Source of the DNA: Salinigranum rubrum
Lineage (GTDB): Archaea; Halobacteriota; Halobacteria; Halobacteriales; Haloferacaceae
DNA: 64,000 nt
Assembly (NCBI RefSeq): GCF_002906575.1
Contig: NZ_CP026309.1
Coordinates: forward strand, 682,001 to 746,000
Reading direction: 5' to 3'
The notes under the pieces are model-generated. The model was not told where the DNA came from. It ran no database searches and saw only the letters and a program-made list of their open reading frames with translations. Positions 25,692 to 33,545 of the stretch are shown here, piece by piece. Positions within the stretch are counted from its first letter, which is position 1. Every line of letters starts with the position of its first letter. The translations under genes and the position numbers were made by a program.

Positions 25692-26666
25692 TCAGTAACA
25701 GTTCGGCGCGAAGAGGTCGTCGACCGAGACTGTCTCCGAGGTGAACCCCTGCTCGTAGGCGAAGGTAGCCATCGTCTCGAGAGTGTTCTCGTTCTCCGCG
25801 ACGCCGTACGGCCAGAAGTCTTCACCCATCCGTGCCTCGGCGTCCTCCAGCGCGTGGTAGACCCAGGGAATCGAGAGTCGGCGCTGGCTCGTTTCCCGCA
25901 GTTCCTCGAACACCACGTCCTTCGCGCGGTCGAAGAGGGCCGTCAGTTCACTGGCGATCCAGGGGTTCTCGGCGAGGACGTCGTCACGGACGACGATGGT
26001 GTGCATAATCGGGAAGTGACCCGTCCGGTCGTAGTACTCCGCCTCGACGTCTCGATAGTCCGGGAAGAGGCGACGTACGTGTTCACCGTCGTACGACTCC
26101 GGGACCTTCGGGGATACGAGCGCGTCCAGGTGGCCCTCGGCGAGCAAGCTCGAGAGCGTCTGTCCGTCCGGTATCTGGTCGACGGTGACCCCCTCGGGGT
26201 AGTCGAAGGCGAGCGGGTCGTCCGCTGCGGTTCCCTGCGGACTCGCCTGATACCACGTCACGTCACCGGGATGAACGTCGTACTCGTGCTGCAGAATCCC
26301 GCGTGCCCAGAGCGCTGCCGTCATCGTGTAACTCGGAACCCCGACGGCGGCACCGTGGAGGTCTGCCGGTTCCGTGATGTCGCTGTCGGCGTTGACGAAG
26401 ATGAACCCGTGTCGAAAGACGCGCGATGGGAAGACGGGAATCGCCGTGAACTGCGGGGCGTCTCGGTCACACGCCATCAGGTACGACGACATGGACATCT
26501 CCGAACACTCGAACTCCTGGTGGCGAATCATCCGCTTGAAGATCGAAACGACGTCGTTCGGTGCGATGAAGTTCAGATCGATCCCGTCGGGTTCGACCAG
26601 TCCCTCGTACACGGGCCAGGTCAGCAGGTTCAGGTCACAGGCGAAGGAGAGTCGTTCTCGAGTCAT
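25692..26666 (-). CDS. 4,5-dihydroxyphthalate decarboxylase-like / periplasmic-binding-fold protein
   Basis: A 324-aa protein with the NMT1/periplasmic-binding fold but no signal peptide or lipobox, so probably cytoplasmic. It resembles proteins annotated as 4,5-dihydroxyphthalate decarboxylase (Pht5-type): ECSEMSMSSYLMACDRD near residue 53, IPVFPSRVFRHGFIFVN near 75, and IPWVYHALEDAEARMGEDFWPYGVAEN near 270. The family is usually linked to decarboxylation of an aromatic dicarboxylate in ring-degradation operons. It is divergent from the aspartate dehydrogenase gene and upstream of the ACMSD-like gene. The catalytic role is by family only. Confidence 0.75.
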   Translation of the reverse strand: MTRERLSFACDLNLLTWPVYEGLVEPDGIDLNFIAPNDVVSIFKRMIRHQEFECSEMSMSSYLMACDRDAPQFTAIPVFPSRVFRHGFIFVNADSDITEPADLHGAAVGVPSYTMTAALWARGILQHEYDVHPGDVTWYQASPQGTAADDPLAFDYPEGVTVDQIPDGQTLSSLLAEGHLDALVSPKVPESYDGEHVRRLFPDYRDVEAEYYDRTGHFPIMHTIVVRDDVLAENPWIASELTALFDRAKDVVFEELRETSQRRLSIPWVYHALEDAEARMGEDFWPYGVAENENTLETMATFAYEQGFTSETVSVDDLFAPNCY

Positions 26667-26773
26667 CGCTGTCTGTCTTCGAGCGGAACTGAAAACTGTT
26701 CGTGTTGACCGAGGTCGCGTCGAGGAGATGAAATAGCAAGCGATTTCACCGAATACTGTTCATTCACTCGATA

Positions 26774-27603
26774 ATGGGTCTCGTCGTTGGAATCCTCGGG
26801 TGTGGGACGATCGGGCGTGAAGTGCTGGCTGCGGTCGCGGACGGGTCGATACCGGATTCGACGCTCGGGGGGTGTACGACCGCAACCCCGACCGAGTCGA
26901 CGACGCGCTCCGGTCGACTGACGGCGTCGACGAGACTGCCCGCTACGACGACCCGCTGGCCCTGGCCGACACGTGTGACGTCGTGGTCGAGTGTGCGGGC
27001 CACAGCGCAGTGGAGCGGTACGCCGTCCCGCTCCTCGAGACCGGGACGGACCTGCTGGCCCTGAGCGTCGGTGCACTGGCCGACGCCGACCTCCACGAGG
27101 CCATCGTTCGGACGGCCGTCGCGTCGGGTGCGCGATTCGAGGTCCCCTCGGGTGCGCTCGCCGGGGTCGACGCCATCAAGGGCGCCGCCGTTCACGGCCA
27201 ACTCGACGAGGTCGTCTTCGTCACTATCAAACCTCCCGCCGGTCTCGCCGGCGCACCCTACATCGAGGAACACGACGTCGACCTGGCGGCTATCGAGGAG
27301 AAGCGACTCGTCTTCGAGGGGTCCGCTCGAGAGGCCGCTCCCGCGTTTCCGGCGAACATCAACGTGGCGATGGCGCTGAGCCTCGCGGGGCTCGGTGCGG
27401 ACGACACCGTCGTGAAGATCTTCGCAGACCCCGACGAAACGGACAACGTCCACCGTATCGAAGCGCGCGGCGGAGCAGGGTCGATGGCGTTCGCGTTTCA
27501 CACGCACCCACACCCTGCCAACCCGAGGACGAGCTACATCGCGGCCCTCTCTACGATCGCATCGCTCCGGCGCCGCACCGCCCCGCTCGTCGTCGGCACC
27601 TGA
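26774..27603 (+). pseudogene. nadX: L-aspartate dehydrogenase, frameshifted
   Basis: Aspartate dehydrogenase (DUF108 family) split over two frames. The N-terminal Rossmann part MGLVVGILGCGTIGREVLAAV reads from 26774; the rest, VYDRNPDRVDDALRS through VVECAGHSAVERYA, SVGALADADLHE and EVPSGALAGVDAIKGAAVHG to the stop at 27603, reads in another frame. The break is at a run of six G (26867-26872); a seventh G restores one frame of 276 aa, the usual length. The family oxidises L-aspartate to iminoaspartate with NAD(P), or runs in reverse. It is either a sequencing error or a recent inactivation, since no other defect is visible. It is divergent from the Pht5-like gene. Confidence 0.82.
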
Positions 27604-27633
27604 ACGAGCCGACGACCCCGACTGCCACCGGCC

Positions 27634-28776
27634 TCAGTGAACGACGGCAGACCGTTTCGCCGGTGGGGTGTTTCGACTCCGGTCGACGAGCACCTCCCCG
27701 TCGACGAGCACCTTGTCGACGGCGGCGTACTCGCCGTGCTCGAGCGCTCCCATCGCGTCCGACGCCTGACTCCCCATCGGCGCGCCGAGGAGACAGAGGT
27801 CCGCGGGTCGCCCCGTTTCGACGAGTCCGGTGTCGAGGCGGTGATGCCGTGCGACGTTCCCCGTGGCGAGCGCCACGATTTCCGGCGCCGAAACGGTGGT
27901 CAACCCCGCGAGAATCGACATCTCGAGCAGCATCCCGCACGGGATCACCCCCGTCCCCGTCGGCGTGTCAGTCCCGATCTGGAGTCGGGACAGTTCGCCG
28001 CGGTCGCGAGTCCGCCGCAGGACATCGACGGCGACCGCTTGATTCCCACCGATGATCAACTCCAGTACCATCTCGGTCTCCTCGACGAGTTGGTCGATGC
28101 CGTCGTCGGGGAGCGGCGTGGGGCCGCCGTTGAAGTGGGCGGCGATGTCCGGTTCGATCTGCTCGAACATCGCTGCGGTGATGTTCTTCGTCCCCGGGAG
28201 GCTGCTGCCCCCACAGTGCATCATCGAGACGAGGCCGCGGTCGCGCCCCCACTGGACGAGCCTCCTGGCGCGGTCGACGTCCTCGAGGGCAAACAGGATC
28301 TTCATCCGCTCGATGCTCGCCAGATGTGCGTCTTCGATATCCGCTTCCGTCATGTCGTCGCTCAGCAGCAGCGTTCCGGCGTTGACCTTCACTCCGCCGG
28401 GGCGGTGTCTGTCGTACGACCCTTTCGCGAGGACGGCAAGCGCCTTGAGGCCCGCAGCGTCAGTCGGTCGACCCGGCACGTGACACTCGCCCGCCGAGAC
28501 CATCGACGTCACCCCACCGTGGAGGTAGTTCTCACACCACCCGAGGGCGTTCTGTCTTGGCGTGAACCCACCGAGCAGCGGATGCGTGTGTGCGTCGACG
28601 AACCCCGGTGTCAACGTCAGTCCGTTCGCGTCGATGACCGTCTCGGCGGTCGTCGTCGTCGACTCTATCTCCACGATGCGGCCGTCTTCGATGTATACCG
28701 ATTCGGCGCTCGAAACCGGTGATTCGAGGTCTCCCGTCACGATGCTTCCGAGGTTGTCGATGCGTGTACTCGCCAT
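27634..28776 (-). CDS. Enamidase-like amidohydrolase
   Basis: A 380-aa zinc amidohydrolase whose whole course recalls enamidase (Ena) of Eubacterium barkeri nicotinate fermentation, which hydrolyses and deaminates 1,4,5,6-tetrahydro-6-oxonicotinate to 2-formylglutarate. Points of likeness are IDNLGSIVTGDLESPV at the start, LHGGVTSMVSAGECHVPGRP, RPGGVKVNAGTLLL, MMHCGGSSLPGTKNI, HFNGGPTPLP, GTDTPTGTGVIPCGML and the ending SRNTPPAKRSAVVH. Metal ligands His63 and His65 lie in DAHTH. A second start 15 bp upstream is possible. The aspartate dehydrogenase gene is convergent 30 bp away. I am fairly sure of the relationship and less sure of the exact substrate. Confidence 0.78.
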   Translation of the reverse strand: MASTRIDNLGSIVTGDLESPVSSAESVYIEDGRIVEIESTTTTAETVIDANGLTLTPGFVDAHTHPLLGGFTPRQNALGWCENYLHGGVTSMVSAGECHVPGRPTDAAGLKALAVLAKGSYDRHRPGGVKVNAGTLLLSDDMTEADIEDAHLASIERMKILFALEDVDRARRLVQWGRDRGLVSMMHCGGSSLPGTKNITAAMFEQIEPDIAAHFNGGPTPLPDDGIDQLVEETEMVLELIIGGNQAVAVDVLRRTRDRGELSRLQIGTDTPTGTGVIPCGMLLEMSILAGLTTVSAPEIVALATGNVARHHRLDTGLVETGRPADLCLLGAPMGSQASDAMGALEHGEYAAVDKVLVDGEVLVDRSRNTPPAKRSAVVH

Positions 28777-29177
28777 CTGAACGGCTCTCAATCTGTCCGG
28801 CTAGTGTAAATTTCTGCCGTGACAGAAACCAAACCCGGATAAAATACGGCCTACTGTTCGAAATCATTGTGGAATAAGGGCGTCTCAGTGTTTGTCTCAC
28901 TTGTTCTCTCCTCGGTCCGAGACGGGTCGTCTCTCCCCGTCACAGGTACTCCCCGTAGGAACAGCTCGGCGGCTATCCGTCCGGACGATTGGCCGACAGA
29001 GTAAATGAACGAGCGTTATCTAAGACACCATGTAGATACTCAATCGAACTCATATACGAGTATTAGTTTATCGAATTTAACTTTTTGACGCATCAAACAA
29101 CTGAGTAAAAAATGAACAATAAAACAATTATACGAACAGAAACGGTTATGTGTGGACGTAATACATCAACTCGTTGT
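28777..29177. other. Promoter region between the enamidase-like gene and the ABC operon
   Basis: 401 bp, divergent, A/T-rich from about 29030 to 29130, with ATATACGAGTATTAGTTTATC-like sequence near 29053-29074 that could hold the ABC operon promoter. No gene or strong palindrome was found. Confidence 0.45.
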
Positions 29178-30380
29178 ATGTCATCGATACACAGGCGGAA
29201 GTTCTTGAAATCCGCTAGTTTGACGTCTATCGGCATCGCCGGGCTCGCTGGATGCGCTGGTACTAGCGGGAGTAACGACAGTAGTGAAGGCAGCGGTGGG
29301 AGCAGTGGTGGAAGCAGTAGCACCGACAGCAGCACCGACAGTAGTGGCGGGACGACCGAACCGACGACGAGTAGCGACAGTGGAGTTTCCGGGGAGTCCA
29401 TCTCCATCCTGACGACGTACTACCCGGACGCGTCGTACTCCGGCGTCGTCAGGGCGAAGTACCAGAACTACTTCGAAGCCGTCGGCTTCTCCGACGTCAC
29501 CCTCGACTACTCGCTCGAACTGAACCCGCTTCAGGTCGTGACGAGTGACGACTACGACTTTGTCATCGCGTCGCACCTCGATTCGATCGCTGGCAGAGCA
29601 CAGGGCGTTCCGGTTCAGTCGATCGTGACGACTCAGGGCAGCACCGTCCAAGCGTACACCTACGACGCGGACGAACACAGCTTCGAGAGCCCCGCAGATT
29701 TCGTGGGGAGCACGCTCGGACTGCAGAACGACCCGGACATCACGACGTTCAACAACGAGATCCTCTCGAGCGAACTGTCCGACGCCGAACGCGACCAGAT
29801 AAACGAGACGTTCGTCGGATACGACGTGCGCAATCTGCTCACCGGGAAGGTCGACGCGATGACGAAGTTCCCGACCAACGCGGACGGGATCATCCTCGAG
29901 CTCAAAGAGGAGGCGAACTTCGGGTACATCCCCATGAAGGACTACCTCGAAGTTCCCGGCAACGCCGCGATTACGACCACCAGCATGATCGAGAACAAGC
30001 CCGAGGTCGTTCGAGAGTTCGTCCGGGCTCACGCGAAGGGGCTGGCCGACTCGATCGACCCTGACATGCGAGACTCCGTCGCCGCGGACTGTGTCCAGAG
30101 TACCGAGGACGCTGGCATCAGCGAGCAGATATTCGGCACGGACGTGGATGCGGTCGATATCCAGTCCCGCGCGGTCGAGATGTTCCGCGAGTACCGCCAC
30201 ATCGACGAGTGGGACACGAACGGTGTCGGCTGGAACCCCACTGACCGCGTCGCGCTGGCCCAGCAGCTGTTCGCCGATGCGGGCCAACTCGACGACACCT
30301 CCGACCCGGAGACGATCGTCAACAACAGGTTCATCGAAGAAGTCACTGACGACCAAGGACAGCTCATCTGGGAGGAGTAA
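29178..30380 (+). CDS. ABC transporter substrate-binding lipoprotein (NitT/TauT/NMT1 type)
   Basis: Secreted substrate-binding protein, about 400 aa. The N-terminus MSSIHRRKFLKSASL has a twin-arginine motif followed by the lipobox LAGC, so it is exported folded and lipid-anchored. A Ser/Gly/Asp/Thr linker of about 50 residues follows, then the binding domain. Three upstream in-frame ATGs would add residues in front of the Tat motif, so I start at 29178. The mature domain (SILTTYYPDASYSGVVRAKYQN onward) is of the NMT1/SsuA class, which takes up nitrogen- or sulfur-bearing small organics. Permease and ATPase genes follow immediately. Confidence 0.87.
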   Translation: MSSIHRRKFLKSASLTSIGIAGLAGCAGTSGSNDSSEGSGGSSGGSSSTDSSTDSSGGTTEPTTSSDSGVSGESISILTTYYPDASYSGVVRAKYQNYFEAVGFSDVTLDYSLELNPLQVVTSDDYDFVIASHLDSIAGRAQGVPVQSIVTTQGSTVQAYTYDADEHSFESPADFVGSTLGLQNDPDITTFNNEILSSELSDAERDQINETFVGYDVRNLLTGKVDAMTKFPTNADGIILELKEEANFGYIPMKDYLEVPGNAAITTTSMIENKPEVVREFVRAHAKGLADSIDPDMRDSVAADCVQSTEDAGISEQIFGTDVDAVDIQSRAVEMFREYRHIDEWDTNGVGWNPTDRVALAQQLFADAGQLDDTSDPETIVNNRFIEEVTDDQGQLIWEE

Positions 30381-30385
30381 CGGCG

Positions 30386-31210
30386 GTGACTGTCGCAGAA
30401 CCACAGGACACGCAGTCGAAGTTGCGGAAGACGATTCCGGGCTCGGTCGGACGGAAGCAGATCGTCTACCCGGCTCTGTTCTTCGTCGGCGTGATCGTGG
30501 CGTGGACCGGCGTCGTGCGCCTGCTCCAATTGCCGACCTACCTGTTACCGACCCCGTACGAGATCGTCGTGAGTTTCCAGGGGCAGCTGGGTCCGATGTG
30601 GCCGCACATCCGAATTACGTTCTTCGAGGCGTTCTTCGGATGGGTCGTCGGCAACCTCATCGGCATCACGCTCGGGCTCTTGATGTCCGAGTCGCGGGTG
30701 CTCCGGACGGCGCTGTATCCGTACCTCATCGGCTTCCGCTCGGTGCCGGTGATCGTCCTCGCGCCCTTGCTCATCCTCTGGTTGGGCCTGAACATCACGC
30801 CGATCCTCGCGACGGCGACGATCACCGTCTTCTTCCCCATGCTGGTCAACGCCATCGCCGGCTTCAACTCTACCGACCACCTGTCGGAAGAACTGATGCG
30901 GTCGCTGGACGCGTCGCGCTGGCAAGTATTCCGAAAGGTCAAGCTGTATAACGCCGCACCGTACATCTTCTCGGCGATGAAGATCGGTGTTGCACTGAGC
31001 CTCATCGGAGCCATCGTCGGCGAGTGGCTCGTCGCCGACGAGGGCATCGGTTTCCTCATCGTCATCGCGAACAACCAGGTCAACACCCTCTTGATGTTCC
31101 GTGGAATCATCGTCATCAGCCTGATGGGGTCGATCTGGTTCGCTATCCTCGCGATTGCGGAACGCTATGTCATCTACTGGCAGGACCATGGACACCAGGG
31201 TGGTCTCTGA
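30386..31210 (+). CDS. ABC transporter permease (NitT/TauT type)
   Basis: Inner-membrane permease of 274 aa with about six hydrophobic segments. The coupling loop EELMRSLDASRWQVFRKVKLYNAAPYIFSAMKIGVALSLIGAIVGEW near residue 165 contains the EAA-type motif of SsuC/TauC permeases. The start is GTG, 3 bp after the substrate-binding protein stop; the stop is 1 bp before the ATPase start. The gene order SBP-permease-ATPase is intact. It probably imports the N-heterocyclic or amino compound consumed by the amidohydrolases on both sides. Confidence 0.88.
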   Translation: MTVAEPQDTQSKLRKTIPGSVGRKQIVYPALFFVGVIVAWTGVVRLLQLPTYLLPTPYEIVVSFQGQLGPMWPHIRITFFEAFFGWVVGNLIGITLGLLMSESRVLRTALYPYLIGFRSVPVIVLAPLLILWLGLNITPILATATITVFFPMLVNAIAGFNSTDHLSEELMRSLDASRWQVFRKVKLYNAAPYIFSAMKIGVALSLIGAIVGEWLVADEGIGFLIVIANNQVNTLLMFRGIIVISLMGSIWFAILAIAERYVIYWQDHGHQGGL

Positions 31211-31211
31211 A

Positions 31212-32036
31212 ATGCCGAGCATGAACACTCGCTCTCAGACTCCACCGGTCGAGAGAGACGTTCACATCGAGATTAGCGGCGTCAACAAAGTGTACAACCC
31301 GAACTCGGACGAACCGGTTCAGGCGCTCAAAGACATCGACTTCTCGATCGAACGCGGCGAGTTCGTCTCGATCATCGGGCCGAGCGGTTGTGGCAAGACG
31401 ACGCTGCTGAAGTGTGTCGGCGATCTCGTCTCGCAGACGAGCGGCCAGATTCTCATCGACGGCGTTCCGTCGACCGAGGCTCGGAAAGCCCGACGGCTCG
31501 CCTTCTTCTTTCAGGAGGACGTGTTGCTCCCGTGGCGAACGGTCATGCAGAACGTTCTGCTCCCGTTAGAAATCAAAGGAAAAGACACGAGCGACCCGGA
31601 CATCCGCCGAGAGGCCGAAAAGACGATCGCACACGTCGGTCTCGAAGGCTTCGAGCGGGCGCTTCCGAACGAACTCAGCGGAGGGATGCGCCAGCGTGTC
31701 GCGCTGGCGCGCGGATTTGTCTTCGATCCCGAAATCTACCTGATGGACGAGCCGTTCGCCGCGCTCGACGAACTGACTCGCCGGAAGATGAACAAGTTCC
31801 TCCTGGACATCCACGAGGACGTCCAGAAGACGACGCTGTTCGTCACGCACCACATCGGCGAGGCGGTCTGGCTCTCGGACAAGATTCTCGTCCTTTCGGC
31901 GAGGCCGGGAGAGGTAGACCACGTCGTGGATATCGACATCGGACGTCCCCGCGACGCCACAACGCGGACCACCGACGCGTTCCACGAGTACGAGGACATG
32001 CTGACCGAGATCCTGATGCAGGACGAGGAGTTCTGA
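31212..32036 (+). CDS. ABC transporter ATP-binding protein (NitT/TauT type)
   Basis: ATPase of 274 aa, SsuB/TauB class. Walker A is GPSGCGKTT, the Q-loop lies in FFFQEDVLLPW, the signature is LSGGMRQRVALARG, Walker B is IYLMDEPFAALD and the switch His is in VTHHIGEAV. The frame is open into the permease gene, but MPSMNTRSQ, one base after the permease stop, gives the normal short N-terminus. It completes the importer started at 29178. Confidence 0.9.
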   Translation: MPSMNTRSQTPPVERDVHIEISGVNKVYNPNSDEPVQALKDIDFSIERGEFVSIIGPSGCGKTTLLKCVGDLVSQTSGQILIDGVPSTEARKARRLAFFFQEDVLLPWRTVMQNVLLPLEIKGKDTSDPDIRREAEKTIAHVGLEGFERALPNELSGGMRQRVALARGFVFDPEIYLMDEPFAALDELTRRKMNKFLLDIHEDVQKTTLFVTHHIGEAVWLSDKILVLSARPGEVDHVVDIDIGRPRDATTRTTDAFHEYEDMLTEILMQDEEF

Positions 32037-32119
32037 GGGGATCGCCTTGTTTCGACCGCCACTCGTTTGGTGTTCCTCCCGTCGTGTGCACGACCACGGG
32101 AACCGAGAAGCCCACGAGG

Positions 32120-33382
32120 TCAGTCGTCCGTCGTCGACGCGCCCGTGTAGAGCGTCGAGGACGACGTGTTCTCCGCGACGAGCCGCCCCTCGTGAACCAC
32201 CTGCTGTGGTGGTGACCCGGTTCGGAGGACGTCCGTCGGCGTCGTGGTCGACGACTCGAAGACGTTGAACGTGGCGAGCGACCCCTCCGAGAGGCCGTAG
32301 TCGAGGTCCATCACCGCTGCGGCACTGTCGGTCACCGCACTCCACGCGACCGCTCTCTCGGCCGGGGTCTGGAGGTGAGCCGCGTGTGCGGTGACGAGTG
32401 CCGTCTCGATCATACTCGCGCGACCGTAGGGGTAGAAGCCGTCTCGGATGCAGTCCTGTCCGGCGGCGACCGTCAGCCCCGCTTCCAGTAGTTGATCGAC
32501 GCGCGTCAGTCCGCGCCGCCTCGGATGTTGGTCGTGACGCCCCTGTAGGAGGAGATTCGTCGGAGGATTGGTGACCATCCGGAGGTCAGCCTCGACGAGC
32601 AGGTCGATGACCCGCTGTGCGTGCGTCTCGTCGTACGCAGCCAACGCACAGGTGTGTCCGGCGGTCACGCTCGTTTCGAGTTCCGTCTCGATGACTCGTG
32701 ACGCGAGCACCTCGAGCGACCGTGCGGTCGGGTCGTCCGTCTCGTCGACGTGCATATCGACCGGCACGTCGTAGCGTCGTGCGAGGTCGAGACAGTGGTC
32801 GATGTGCGACCGCGTATCGCCGTCGGTCCGCTCGTTGTCCGGCATCCCGCCGACGGCGTCCGCACCGTGGTCGAGCGCCTCGTCGAGGAGGTCCGCAGCG
32901 CCGGGGTCTCGGACGATTCCCTCTTGGGGGAACGCGACGACCTGTACATCCGCGATCGCCGCACACGCCTCACGAGCTTCGAGGACGCCTTTCAGCGGTG
33001 TCAAGCCGCCGATCGTGTCCACGTCGACGTGTGTCCGAATACGGGTGCAGCCGTTTCTGACGTGCATCTCGATCGCCCGAGTCGCTCGCTCGCGAACGCC
33101 CTGTACCGTGTACGCACGCTTGCGACCGTGGATGTTCTCGATCGCCTCTTCTAACGTCCCGGACTCGTTGACCGGGAGGGAGTCGGCGATCAGCGCCTTA
33201 TCGAGATGGACGTGGCAGTCGACGAACCCGCCAGCGACGAGTCCACCCTCCGCGTCGACGACTCGGTCGCCGTCGGCCAACCCTGCATCGATCCGTTCGA
33301 TGCGTTCCCCGACGATTCCGATGTCGACTGGCTCTTCGACGCCCGGGAGCCGAGCGGTCCGAACAAGTAGGTCGTACTCCAT
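32120..33382 (-). CDS. Cytosine deaminase-like amidohydrolase
   Basis: A 420-aa metal-dependent hydrolase of the CodA/cytosine deaminase group. Metal and catalytic motifs are GGFVDCHVHLDKAL near residue 52, RIRTHVDVDTIGGL near 113, PVDMHVDETDDP near 207, TAGHTCALAAYDE near 240 and VAAGQDCIRDGFYPYG near 305. The VHLDK and HVDE motifs are typical of enzymes that deaminate or hydrolyse cytosine, isoguanine or related N-heterocycles. It is convergent with the ABC transporter operon and divergent from the AtzA-type hydrolase at 33546. The substrate is not assigned. Confidence 0.85.
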   Translation of the reverse strand: MEYDLLVRTARLPGVEEPVDIGIVGERIERIDAGLADGDRVVDAEGGLVAGGFVDCHVHLDKALIADSLPVNESGTLEEAIENIHGRKRAYTVQGVRERATRAIEMHVRNGCTRIRTHVDVDTIGGLTPLKGVLEAREACAAIADVQVVAFPQEGIVRDPGAADLLDEALDHGADAVGGMPDNERTDGDTRSHIDHCLDLARRYDVPVDMHVDETDDPTARSLEVLASRVIETELETSVTAGHTCALAAYDETHAQRVIDLLVEADLRMVTNPPTNLLLQGRHDQHPRRRGLTRVDQLLEAGLTVAAGQDCIRDGFYPYGRASMIETALVTAHAAHLQTPAERAVAWSAVTDSAAAVMDLDYGLSEGSLATFNVFESSTTTPTDVLRTGSPPQQVVHEGRLVAENTSSSTLYTGASTTDD

Positions 33383-33545
33383 ACCACCTGTACTGAACTC
33401 TCCGAGTTAACTATGACCGTGCTTTCGACGCTTTCAGTTGGAATCATCGACTACATCTGTGGAATTTCTCCTCGTCTGTGGCGAAAATGCGCGACAAAGA
33501 AAACTGTAAATACACCTACGACAGCGGGTAACACGGTAGACGCCG

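Noticed and set aside
29281-29390. Apparent simple-sequence repeat (AGTAGTG/AGCAGC-like) inside the binding-protein gene
   Set aside because: It encodes the Ser/Gly/Asp/Thr linker normal in haloarchaeal lipoproteins, not an independent repeat element. The same applies near 43910 and 63880.
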